From positions 4,869,001-4,933,000 of the forward strand of contig NZ_CP149798.1 of NCBI RefSeq assembly GCF_037940415.1: a DNA stretch of 64,000 nt. The letters run 5' to 3'. The position numbers and the translations under genes are program-made. Under the pieces are notes generated by a model, which worked only from the letters and a program-made list of their open reading frames with translations, did not search any database and was not told where the DNA came from. Each line of letters starts with the position of its first letter. Positions within the stretch are counted from its first letter, which is position 1. This document shows, piece by piece, positions 50,192-58,095 of the stretch. The stretch is from Streptomyces sp. f51 (GTDB taxonomy: Bacteria; Actinomycetota; Actinomycetes; Streptomycetales; Streptomycetaceae).

Positions 50192-50872
50192 ATGAACCAG
50201 CCACTCGCGGGCTTCGCCCCTGCACCCGTCACCGCGCGCATGGAGAACCACGGCAGTCACATGCTGAAGGTCGCCATGCAGACCGGAAACGACCTCCTCG
50301 CGCGCGTGGGATCGATGGTCGCCTACGAAGGGTTCGTGCAGTACGAGCCCAACCCGCCCGCCGTACGCCAGATCGCCCGCGACTGGATGACCGGCGAGGG
50401 CGCGCCCCTCATGAAGTGCTCGGGCGACGGTCTGCTCTACCTCGCCGACTACGGGGCGAACGTCGTCGTCATCAACCTCAACGGGGACGCGATCTCCGTC
50501 AACGCGACCAATCTGCTCGCCTTCGACGCCCACCTCACCTGGGGCGTCGAGCGGGTCAAGGGGCTCGCCAAGTTCGCCGGACAGGGTCTGTGGAACACCA
50601 AGATCTCCGGTCAGGGCTGGGTCGCGCTGACCTCCCGCGGCAACCCGATCGTCGTCGACTGCGGCGGCGGTGAGGACGAGACGTACGTCGACCCCGACGC
50701 GCTCGTCGCCTGGTCCCCGAACCTCAAGGTGAAGGGCAAGCGCAGCTTCAAGGCACAGTCGCTGATCGGACGCGGCAGCGGCGAGGCGTTCCAGATGGCG
50801 TTCTCCGGGCAGGGCATCGTCGTCGTCCAGCCCAGCGAGGACAGCACCGACCGCCTCCGAGTCCGGGGCTGA
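50192..50872 (+). CDS. AIM24 family protein
   Basis: 226 aa, nearly all AIM24 domain: LLARVGSMVAYEGFVQYEP, LMKCSGDGLLYLADYGANVVVINL, DAISVNATNLLAFDAHLTWGVE, LWNTKISGQGWVALTSRG, QMAFSGQGIVVVQPSED. The beta-rich repeats resemble the domain in the upstream fusion. No signal peptide or TM. It starts 11 nt after the fusion gene with GGGAG as SD. Probably assembles with its neighbours. Confidence 0.85.
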   Translation: MNQPLAGFAPAPVTARMENHGSHMLKVAMQTGNDLLARVGSMVAYEGFVQYEPNPPAVRQIARDWMTGEGAPLMKCSGDGLLYLADYGANVVVINLNGDAISVNATNLLAFDAHLTWGVERVKGLAKFAGQGLWNTKISGQGWVALTSRGNPIVVDCGGGEDETYVDPDALVAWSPNLKVKGKRSFKAQSLIGRGSGEAFQMAFSGQGIVVVQPSEDSTDRLRVRG

Positions 50873-50888
50873 GGGGGAGCAGGACATC

Positions 50889-51644
50889 ATGCAGAGCCCG
50901 CTTTTCGGCTACAACGAACAGCAGACCCAGGACCGCTACAGCCTCCAGAACGCGCAGATGCTGCGTGTCGTCCTGGAGGGCCACGACGACATCCTGGCCC
51001 GCAAGGGCACCATGGTCGCGTACCAGGGCCTCGTCGAGTTCGACGCCGAGTACCAGAACAGCAGCCAGCACCGGGCGCGCGCGTACACCGGTGAGGGACT
51101 CGACCTGATGCGCTGCCACGGGCAGGGCACGGTCTATCTGGCCAACCTCGGCCAGCACGTGCACGTCCTCGACGTCGACCAGGACGGCCTCACCGTCGAC
51201 AGCGCCTATGTGCTGGCGATGGACTCCGGGCTGCACCACGAGGTCATCGCCGTGGACAGCCAGTACGGCATCTCCGGCTCCGGCAAGTACCAGCTCAACA
51301 TCACCGGGCGCGGCAAGGTCGCGCTGGTGACCTCCGGGTCGCCGCTGATGATGCAGGTCACCCCGGACCGGTACGTCAACTGCGACGCCGACGCGATCGT
51401 CGCCTGGTCCACCGGTCTGCGGGTGCAGATGCAGGCCCAGACCCACTCCTCGGGAGTGTGGCGGCGCCGCGGCAACACCGGCGAGGGCTGGGAACTGAGC
51501 TTCATGGGCACCGGCTATGTGCTCGTGCAGCCCAGTGAACTGCTGCCGCCGCAGAACGCGGTGATCGGCCAGGGACTGCGCGCCCAGTACGGCATGGGCC
51601 AGCAGGGCGTGCACGCGCAGAACCAGGGCAATGCCTGGAGCTGA
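50889..51644 (+). CDS. AIM24 family protein
   Basis: 251 aa. AIM24 pattern: ILARKGTMVAYQGLVEFD, LMRCHGQGTVYLANLGQHVHVLDV, YGISGSGKYQLNITGRGKVALVTSG, WELSFMGTGYVLVQPSE. A short Gln/Gly-rich tail follows. It is the third AIM24 copy in a row, 16 nt after the previous gene, and shares the terminator at 51715. Confidence 0.85.
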   Translation: MQSPLFGYNEQQTQDRYSLQNAQMLRVVLEGHDDILARKGTMVAYQGLVEFDAEYQNSSQHRARAYTGEGLDLMRCHGQGTVYLANLGQHVHVLDVDQDGLTVDSAYVLAMDSGLHHEVIAVDSQYGISGSGKYQLNITGRGKVALVTSGSPLMMQVTPDRYVNCDADAIVAWSTGLRVQMQAQTHSSGVWRRRGNTGEGWELSFMGTGYVLVQPSELLPPQNAVIGQGLRAQYGMGQQGVHAQNQGNAWS

Positions 51645-51714
51645 CCGTTCGGCCGTACGGAGTACGACGGGCCCGTGAGCAGAGGTACGGGGTACGTCGG
51701 TCCGCCGAGCAGAG

Positions 51715-51749
51715 GTAAGGGGCGACCGCCCATGGCGGTCGCCCCTTAC
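51715..51749. terminator. bidirectional terminator
   Basis: A perfect 16-bp stem (51715-51730 with 51734-51749) and a CAT loop between the AIM24 operon and the leftward NUDIX gene. Confidence 0.8.
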
Positions 51750-51771
51750 GCGTCGGTGCGCCTCGCTGCGG

Positions 51772-52293
51772 TCACAGCCGGGCGCGGGTCGCCTCCAGAA
51801 GCCGTACGACCGATGCGTCGGCCACGTCGGCGACCTCGTCGTAGGCGAACCACCGCAGGTCGAGGGACTCGTCGCTGATGGCCTCGACGGCCTCCGCCGG
51901 GGCGAGAGCCGCGTACTGGACGTCCAGATGCCAGTGGCAGGGCGCCGGGATGGGGTGCCGGTCCAGGGTCACGGGGCCGCCCGGCAGCAGGGTCAGACCC
52001 TCGACGCCCGACTCCTCCGTCGCCTCGCGCAGCGCGGCCTCGGCCAGGGTCGCGTCGCCCGGCTCGCAGTGCCCGCCCATCTGGAGCCACATCCGGAGCT
52101 TGCGGTGCAGCGTCAGCAGGACGCGCCCGCGGGACGGGTCGACCACCAGGGCGCTCGCCGTGAGATGCCCGGCGTGGCAGGCCTTCCACATCCCGTCCGG
52201 GTGCTCGGACAGATGGTCCAGATAGACCTGGCGCAGCTCTTCCTGGCCCTCGTGCCCCTTCAGCACGAGGACCGCGTCGTCGTACAGGCTCAC
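51772..52293 (-). CDS. NUDIX hydrolase
   Basis: 173 aa. The Nudix box is GGHCEPGDATLAEAALREATEESGV, within a fold starting HLTASALVVDPSRGRVLLTLH. LDVQYAALAPAEA and LRWFAYDEVAD complete it. Substrate class not evident. The GTG start overlaps the stop of the upstream zincin gene (GTGA), so the two are translated together. Confidence 0.88.
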   Translation of the reverse strand: MSLYDDAVLVLKGHEGQEELRQVYLDHLSEHPDGMWKACHAGHLTASALVVDPSRGRVLLTLHRKLRMWLQMGGHCEPGDATLAEAALREATEESGVEGLTLLPGGPVTLDRHPIPAPCHWHLDVQYAALAPAEAVEAISDESLDLRWFAYDEVADVADASVVRLLEATRARL

Positions 52294-53723
52294 TCGGTGC
52301 CGTCGCCCTTGGCCGGGTCCCCGGAGCCGTCGTCCTTCTTCTTCAGGTCGGGCTTCTCCGCGGTGCCGCTCGCGGCCTCGCCGAGCATCTTGTCGAGCTC
52401 GGAGAAGTCCATGTGCTCGCGGTGCACGAAGCCGTCCGGGTCGTCCAGGTCGGACGCCGTCGGCAGCATGTCCGGGTGGGCCCACAGGCCGTCCCGGCCG
52501 TCCACACCGCGCGCGTCGGTCAGCGAGGCCCACAGACGGGAGGCGTCGCGCAGCCGGCGGGGGCGCAGTTCGAGACCGATCAGCGTGGCGAACGTCTGCT
52601 CGGCGGGCCCGCCCGTGGCGCGGCGACGGCGCAGCGTCTCGCGCAGCGCGTCGGCCGAGGAGAGCCGCGGCTTGGCCGCCGAGTGGACGACCGCGTCCAC
52701 CCAGCCCTCGACGAGCGCGAGCGCTGTCTCCAGGCGGGCCAGCGCGGCCTTCTGCTCCGGCGTGTCCTCCGGCTGGAACATGCCCTGCTGGAGCGCCTGC
52801 TGGAGCTCCTCGGGGTTCTGCGGGTCGAACTGGCCGACCACGTCCTCCAGCTTCGCGGTGTCGACCTTGATCCCGCGCGCGTACCCCTCGACGGCGCCGA
52901 ACAGGTGCGAGCGCAGCCACGGCACGTGGGCGAACAGGCGCTGGTGGGCGGCCTCGCGCAGGGCGAGGTAGAGCCGCACCTCCTCCTGGGGGACGCTCAG
53001 GTCCTTGCCGAACGACTCGATGTTCAGCGGCAGCAGCGCGGCCTTGCCGACCGGGCCGAGCGGCAGACCGATGTCGGTCGAGCCGACGACCTCGCCGGCG
53101 AGCACGCCGACGGCCTGGCCGATCTGCGTACCGAACATGGCGCCGCCCATGGAGCGCATCATGCCGATCAGCGGGCCCGCCATGGCCTGCATCTCCTCGG
53201 GCAGCACATCGCCCATGGCCGCGCCGACCCGCTCGGCGACCGGGTCGACGAGCTCCTTCCACACGGGAAGGGTCGCCTCGACCCACTCCGCCCGGCTCCA
53301 GGCCAGCGCGGAGGCCGCGCCGGACGGCAGGGACGTCGCGTCGTCCAGCCACAGATCGGCCAGACGGACGGCCTCCTCGACCGCGAGCTTCTCGGCGGGG
53401 CCGACGCTTGCGTCCTTGGTGCCGTCAGAGGTGCCCTGGGCGACCGTCTGCCGGGCGATCTGCTTGGCCATGTCCCAGTTCACCGGTCCGCCCTCGTACG
53501 AGAGCATCTGCCCCAGCTGCTGGAACGCGGCGCCCAGGTCGTTGGGGTTCATCGAACCGAACATGGCTGCGAGCGGATTGTCGGCGCCGGGGCCACCGGC
53601 TCCGGGCAGCCCGAAACCGAACGGTCCCTGACCACCGCCGCCCTGCTGGTCCTTCTTCTTGCCCTCGTCGCCGTTGTCCGGCTCCTCCGGCGGAAGGCCG
53701 AATCCGAATGGGGTGTCACTCAC
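52290..53723 (-). CDS. zincin-like protein (DUF2342 / Zincin_2 family)
   Basis: 477 aa. A Gly/Pro-rich N-terminus (FGFGLPPEEPD, again FGFGLPGAGG) precedes the core: PVNWDMAKQIARQ, GTQIGQAVGVLAGEVVGSTDIGLPL, then the predicted active-site helix YLALREAAHQRLFAHVPWLRSHL. The match is to the actinobacterial family of Rv3195 and the F420-associated zinc proteases; proteolysis is not established. The Lys/Asp-rich C-terminus is disordered. GTG 53723 has GAGGAA upstream. Confidence 0.82.
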   Translation of the reverse strand: MSDTPFGFGLPPEEPDNGDEGKKKDQQGGGGQGPFGFGLPGAGGPGADNPLAAMFGSMNPNDLGAAFQQLGQMLSYEGGPVNWDMAKQIARQTVAQGTSDGTKDASVGPAEKLAVEEAVRLADLWLDDATSLPSGAASALAWSRAEWVEATLPVWKELVDPVAERVGAAMGDVLPEEMQAMAGPLIGMMRSMGGAMFGTQIGQAVGVLAGEVVGSTDIGLPLGPVGKAALLPLNIESFGKDLSVPQEEVRLYLALREAAHQRLFAHVPWLRSHLFGAVEGYARGIKVDTAKLEDVVGQFDPQNPEELQQALQQGMFQPEDTPEQKAALARLETALALVEGWVDAVVHSAAKPRLSSADALRETLRRRRATGGPAEQTFATLIGLELRPRRLRDASRLWASLTDARGVDGRDGLWAHPDMLPTASDLDDPDGFVHREHMDFSELDKMLGEAASGTAEKPDLKKKDDGSGDPAKGDGTE

Positions 53724-53913
53724 GGGATTCCTCGGCTGGTAAGGCCGCCGGTTCGTTCCGACGGCGGCTGCCCACAACACCACCCAGCGTAGACACCTGA
53801 ACCCGATCGGGCCTCGGTGCTTCGCCGACTCGTCGCCTGCGGCAGGATGGATGCCACCTGGTAGGGGCGCGTCACACGTGCCCGTTACTGAAGACAACCG
53901 CTGGAGACGCCCG

Positions 53914-55029
53914 GTGAGTTCCCCAGATCCGCAGGTTCGCGCAGCGCGAAACCACTCAACCAGCTCAGCCTCGCGCGGCCCCGTCGTCGCGGTCACCGGC
54001 GCCGCGGGCGGTGTGGGGGCGCTGCTGACCGAGCGGCTGGCCGCCAGCGAGGAGATCAGGCAGGTCGTCGCCATCGACGAGCGGCGCGGGGAGTGCGCCG
54101 ACGCCCAGTGGCACATCCTCGACGTCCGGGACCCGGCGATCGCCGAGAAGCTGCGCGGGGCGGACGTCGTGGTCCATCTGGCGCTCGACCTGGACCTGGA
54201 GACGGACGGGGCGGCCCGGACCGCCTACAACGTCCGGGGGACGCAGACCGTGCTCACGGCCGCCGCGGCGGCCGGGGTCCACCGGGTCGTGCTGTGCACC
54301 TCGGCGATGGTCTACGGAGCGCTGCCCGACAACGAGCTGCCCCTGTCCGAGGACGCGGAGCTGCGGGCCACGGCCGAGGCGACGGGCGTCGGCGACCTGC
54401 TGGAGATCGAGCGGCTCGCGCGCCGCGCGCCGCGGGCGCACCCCGGTCTGAACGTGACCGTCGTCCGGCCCGCGGTCCTCGTCGGCGGCGGTACGGACAC
54501 CGCGCTGACCAGGTATTTCGAGTCCCCTCGGCTGCTCGTGGTGGCGGGGTCGAGGCCCGCGTGGCAGTTCTGTCACGTCGAGGACCTGTGCGCCGCGCTG
54601 GAGTACGCGGTCGTCGAGAAGGTCGAGGGCGAGCTGGCCGTCGGCTGCGACGGGTGGCTGGAGCAGGAGGAGGTGGAGGAGCTGAGCGGGATCCGGCGGA
54701 TGGAGCTGCCGTCCGCGGTCGCGCTGGGTGCTGCCGCCCGCCTGCACCGGATCGGCCTCACTCCCTCGCCCGCGGGGGACCTCGCCTACACGATGTACCC
54801 CTGGGTGGTCAGCGGGAGCCGGCTGCACGACGCCGGATGGCGGCCGCGCTGGACCAACGAGGAGGTCCTGGCGGAGCTGCTGGAGGAGGTCGCGGGGCGG
54901 CACACCGTGGCGGGCAGGCGGCTTGGCCGCAAGGACGCGACCGCTGCCGGCGCGGCGGGCGCGACGGTGGCCCTGCTCGGCGCGGCGGCGGTGGTCCGCC
55001 GGGCCCGGAAGGCCCGCCGGAGGTTCTGA
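53914..55029 (+). CDS. atypical extended SDR / NAD-dependent epimerase-like protein
   Basis: 371 aa. The Rossmann motif VTGAAGGVGALL and VVVHLALDLD are intact. The usual YxxxK is absent: after SAMVYGALPDNELPLSED the helix reads GVGDLLEIERL where active SDRs have Y-x3-K. The C-terminus ends in an Ala-rich hydrophobic helix (AAGAAGATVALLGAAAVVRRARK), perhaps membrane associated. It may bind NAD without classical catalysis. GTG 53914 has GGAGA 7 nt upstream. It is divergent from the zincin gene, and a CAGGAT box at 53842 is the likely -10. Confidence 0.78.
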   Translation: MSSPDPQVRAARNHSTSSASRGPVVAVTGAAGGVGALLTERLAASEEIRQVVAIDERRGECADAQWHILDVRDPAIAEKLRGADVVVHLALDLDLETDGAARTAYNVRGTQTVLTAAAAAGVHRVVLCTSAMVYGALPDNELPLSEDAELRATAEATGVGDLLEIERLARRAPRAHPGLNVTVVRPAVLVGGGTDTALTRYFESPRLLVVAGSRPAWQFCHVEDLCAALEYAVVEKVEGELAVGCDGWLEQEEVEELSGIRRMELPSAVALGAAARLHRIGLTPSPAGDLAYTMYPWVVSGSRLHDAGWRPRWTNEEVLAELLEEVAGRHTVAGRRLGRKDATAAGAAGATVALLGAAAVVRRARKARRRF

Positions 55030-55192
55030 CACCGGCGGACGGCCTCGCCGCCGCCCGTAGGAACCAGGTGCGCCCGTCCGGCTGCGGTCGGCGACACGCC
55101 CGGGGGTTCTGGAGGAGGCTCCAAGCGGTACGCGCGCGTGCCGGGTGAAAGCCGTATTCCGTGGGTTCGGCGGGGTGCGGCACGATGGGGGC

Positions 55193-55654
55193 ATGGCACC
55201 TACCTACGACCACCCCGGCGAGCGGGCCGCGCAGGATCCGATCCGGCTGCTCGCGATCCGCGACGAACCGCTCTCCCTGGACGAGGTCTTCAAGGCGGTC
55301 GGGGACGACGCCGCCGGAGGCACCGCGCTGTTCGTGGGGACCGTGCGGAATCACGACGGGGGCGCCGACGTCGACGCGCTCGGGTACTCGTCCCACCCCA
55401 CCGCGGAGGCGGAGATGCGCCGGGTCGCGGAGAAGGTGGCGGCCGCCCATCCGGTGCGGGCGCTGGCCGCCGTGCACCGCGTCGGTGACCTGCGCGTCGG
55501 CGACCTGGCCGTGATCGTCGCCGTGTCGTGCCCCCACCGGAGCGAGGCCTTCGAGGCCTGCCGCATGCTCATCGACGACCTCAAGCACGAGGTGCCGATC
55601 TGGAAGCACCAGAGGTTCTCCGACGGCACACAGGAATGGGTCGGCGCCTGCTGA
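55193..55654 (+). CDS. moaE: molybdopterin synthase catalytic subunit MoaE
   Basis: 153 aa. Family motifs: ALFVGTVRNHDGG, LGYSSHPTAEAEM, VHRVGDLRVGDLAVIVAVSCPHRSEAFEACR and the C-terminal VPIWKHQRFSDG with the active-site Lys. With a thiocarboxylated MoaD it converts precursor Z to molybdopterin; MoeZ at 22.0 kb could supply that sulfur. ATG 55193 lies 6 nt after CACGAT, a leaderless layout. Confidence 0.93.
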   Translation: MAPTYDHPGERAAQDPIRLLAIRDEPLSLDEVFKAVGDDAAGGTALFVGTVRNHDGGADVDALGYSSHPTAEAEMRRVAEKVAAAHPVRALAAVHRVGDLRVGDLAVIVAVSCPHRSEAFEACRMLIDDLKHEVPIWKHQRFSDGTQEWVGAC

Positions 55655-55765
55655 GATCCGCCGGATCGCCGGGCGCCGGGGACTTACCGGCGGCTGACCG
55701 ACTTCTCACCACTGTCCGGTTGCGTAACCGGGGCCCTGCCGTGAGCGTTGACACTGCGGATGGTT

Positions 55766-55805
55766 AATCTGCTGAACAGTGCAGATGTCAAATCTGCTGA
55801 TCAGT
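55766..55805. repeat. pair of 15-bp direct repeats with nested inverted repeat
   Basis: AATCTGCTGAACAGT (55766-55780) and AATCTGCTGATCAGT (55791-55805) match at 14 of 15 bases, 25 bp start to start. Between them GCAGAT-N5-ATCTGC (55781-55797) forms a dyad. They precede the small membrane protein gene; TTGACA at 55748-55753 is nearby. Confidence 0.6.
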
Positions 55806-55839
55806 CAGTTGCGGTCGCTCATGGGGATGGGAGGTCGAC

Positions 55840-56025
55840 ATGGCGGCGCTTGCCTGGTTGCTGATTCCGCTGATGGCCGCGATCGGTGCCAGTCTGTGGG
55901 GCGGTTGGGCCGGCCGGAATCGCAAGGCCGCGGGAGACGGTGTCGAGCTCGCGGGATACACGCGCTTCCGCGAGGCCATGGAACGGACCGACGTCCGGGA
56001 GAAGTCCCACTCCGACGCGGTCTGA
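55840..56025 (+). CDS. small single-TM protein
   Basis: 61 aa: one TM helix (ALAWLLIPLMAAIGASLWGGW), then a charged tail (AGYTRFREAMERTD). SD GGGAGG lies 6 nt before ATG 55840. It resembles small conserved Streptomyces membrane proteins of unknown function. Confidence 0.65.
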   Translation: MAALAWLLIPLMAAIGASLWGGWAGRNRKAAGDGVELAGYTRFREAMERTDVREKSHSDAV

Positions 56026-56230
56026 CGCACCCGGTCCGTCCCCTCGCGAGGGCGCGATGCGCCCAGGCGTTCGACGGACCGCGTACGCCCCCCCGATGCC
56101 CCGGGGTACGCGGAACACTTCGGATCACCGCCCGGAACACGGCATTCGCGCCGTTCGGGCGGTCTCCGGACCCCGCACGTACGGACGGCCCCGACGGTGC
56201 GCTTACAGCACTGTCCCGTACTGTCGTTCC

Positions 56231-57328
56231 ATGCCACGCCGCACCGCGACGATGCTCGCCTCCACTCTGATCCTGATCGCGCTCCTGTGCGCGGGAGTGT
56301 TCATCAAAGTGCCGTACTCGGAGATGTCACCGGGTCCCACGGTGAACACACTGGGTGACCACGACGGCGAGCCGGTGCTTCAGATCTCGGGCCGCAAGAC
56401 GTACCCGACGACCGGGCACCTGAACATGACCACCGTCCGGGTCACGAGCGCCGACTACAACATGAACCTCGTCGAGGCCGTGTACGGGTGGCTGGCGCAC
56501 GACGCCAAGATCGTGCCGCACGACACGCTCTATCCGGACGGCAAGACCGAGCAGCAGTCGACGCAGGAGAACGCCGAGGAGTTCAGCCAGTCCCAGGAGA
56601 GCGCCAAGGTGTCCGCCCTGAAGGAACTGGGCATCCCCGTGAAGTCCTGGGTGATCGTCTCCACCGTCGTCAAGGGCTCCCCCTCCGAGGGGCGGCTGCA
56701 CGCCGGTGACGTCATCAAGGCCGTCGACGGCACGGTCGTGAAGGCGCCCGACGACGTCGCGAAGCTCGTCACCAAGCACAAGCCCGGCGAGAAGGTCGTG
56801 TTCACGATCGTGCCCGCCAAGGAGCAGGCCGCCGCCGTGAAGGAGCACACGACGGCGAGCGCGACCAAGAAGGTGACGATCACCACGGCCAAGTCCGACG
56901 ACAGCGGCACCGACCGTGCCATCGTCGGGATCTCGGCCGGGACCGACCACACGTTCCCCTTCACCATCGACATCAAGCTCGCGGACGTCGGCGGCCCGAG
57001 CGCGGGCCTGATGTTCTCGCTCGGCATCGTGGACAAGCTCACTCCGGGCAACCTCACCGGAGGCAGGTTCGTGGCCGGCACCGGCACCATCGACGACAAC
57101 GGCAAGGTCGGTCCGATCGGCGGCATCGACATGAAGACCGTCGGCGCGCGCAACAAGGGCGCCCAGTACTTCCTGACGCCCAAGGACAACTGTGCCGAGG
57201 CCGCGAAGGACACCCCCGACGGGCTCAGGCTCGTCAAGGTCGGCACGATCGACGACGCGATGAAGGCCCTCAAGGACATCAGCGCGGGCCGGACCTCCGA
57301 TCTCCCCCAGTGCACCACCAAGGGCTGA
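56231..57328 (+). CDS. PDZ and Lon-protease domain membrane protein
   Basis: 365 aa. An N-terminal TM/signal anchor (MLASTLILIALLCAGVFI) precedes an extracytoplasmic part: beta-rich VPYSEMSPGPTVNTLG, PDZ domain about 140-210 (VVKGSPSEGRLHAGDVIKAVDG), then a Lon-type S16 domain with nucleophile Ser257 (GGPSAGLMFSLG) and Lys302 (IGGIDMKTVGA). The Ser-Lys dyad looks intact, so an envelope protease is likely. ATG 56231 is 6 nt after TACTGT, a leaderless layout. Matches Rv3194c by position. Confidence 0.9.
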   Translation: MPRRTATMLASTLILIALLCAGVFIKVPYSEMSPGPTVNTLGDHDGEPVLQISGRKTYPTTGHLNMTTVRVTSADYNMNLVEAVYGWLAHDAKIVPHDTLYPDGKTEQQSTQENAEEFSQSQESAKVSALKELGIPVKSWVIVSTVVKGSPSEGRLHAGDVIKAVDGTVVKAPDDVAKLVTKHKPGEKVVFTIVPAKEQAAAVKEHTTASATKKVTITTAKSDDSGTDRAIVGISAGTDHTFPFTIDIKLADVGGPSAGLMFSLGIVDKLTPGNLTGGRFVAGTGTIDDNGKVGPIGGIDMKTVGARNKGAQYFLTPKDNCAEAAKDTPDGLRLVKVGTIDDAMKALKDISAGRTSDLPQCTTKG

Positions 57329-57343
57329 CGGACACCGCCCGTC

Positions 57344-57388
57344 CGTGACCGGGGGCGCTCCGCGCATCGCGGAGCGCCCCCGGTCACG
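57344..57388. terminator. bidirectional terminator
   Basis: A perfect 21-bp stem (57344-57364 with 57368-57388) and a CAT loop between the convergent PDZ-Lon and PPA1309-family genes. Confidence 0.85.
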
Positions 57389-57400
57389 TCCGTACGCGGA

Positions 57401-57943
57401 TCAGTCCGCGAAGGTGGCCGACAGCGCCTCGGCGAGCCCCGGCACGAGACCCGCGCCCGTCAGCACCTCGGTCGCCGCGTCCTTCTCGCGCAGCCGCACC
57501 GCCGAGTCGCGGGTGCCGTCCCGCAGGACGCCGACCGTCATCCGCACCTCCTGGCGGTCGGGGTGCGCGGCGACCCACTGCGTGAGCTTCTTTCCGCTGA
57601 GACCCTCCGGGACCGACGCCTCCGCGGACGGCGGCAGCATGAGCCGCTCCACGGTGAGCGCGCAGCCGACCACGGCGTCGGGCCAGGCGATGGTGCCGAG
57701 GAACTCGTCCAGCGGCTTGCCCGCGGGGATCTCGTCCTGCTCGATGGGGGTGAGACCGATGGTCTCCTGCTCGTTCTCCAGACCGAGCTGGGCGGCGAGG
57801 CCGGGTTCCTGCGCACGCAGCCGTGCGGTGTCTACGAGGGCGAAGAGGCGGGCGGGCTGGTCCCAGCCGAGGCCGGAGGCGTACTCGTCGATCTCGAGTA
57901 CGGCCCGGGTCAGGGGGCTCGCTGCCATGGGAGTGTTGGACAT
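57401..57943 (-). CDS. PPA1309 family protein
   Basis: 180 aa, soluble. Begins MSNTPMAASPLTRAVLEIDE and has WDQPARLFALVDTARLRAQEPGLA, WPDAVVGCALTVERLMLPPSAE and VLRDGTRDSAVRLREKD, as in the actinobacterial PPA1309 family beside UPF0182 genes. Function unknown. ATG 57943 lies 7 nt after CAGGAT (minus strand) with no SD. It is divergent from the UPF0182 gene. Confidence 0.82.
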   Translation of the reverse strand: MSNTPMAASPLTRAVLEIDEYASGLGWDQPARLFALVDTARLRAQEPGLAAQLGLENEQETIGLTPIEQDEIPAGKPLDEFLGTIAWPDAVVGCALTVERLMLPPSAEASVPEGLSGKKLTQWVAAHPDRQEVRMTVGVLRDGTRDSAVRLREKDAATEVLTGAGLVPGLAEALSATFAD

Positions 57944-57976
57944 GGTCACAATCCTGCCTCGTTCGTGACCTGAATC

Positions 57977-58003
57977 GGGAACCGAGTAAAGCGTGAGTAA
58001 GTT
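57977..58003 (+). promoter_or_regulatory. candidate sigma-R-like promoter of the UPF0182 gene
   Basis: GGGAAC (57977-57982), exactly 18 bp, GTT (58001-58003). It differs from consensus only in the last base of GGGAAT. The start would give an 85-90 nt leader. Confidence 0.45.
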
Positions 58004-58095
58004 GCATAGATGAGGCTCCCCGATCACGGAGCCTTACTGACGGTCCACCGACATGGGGACCTGACGGAATCGACAGCGACTTCGAGGTGCGCACC

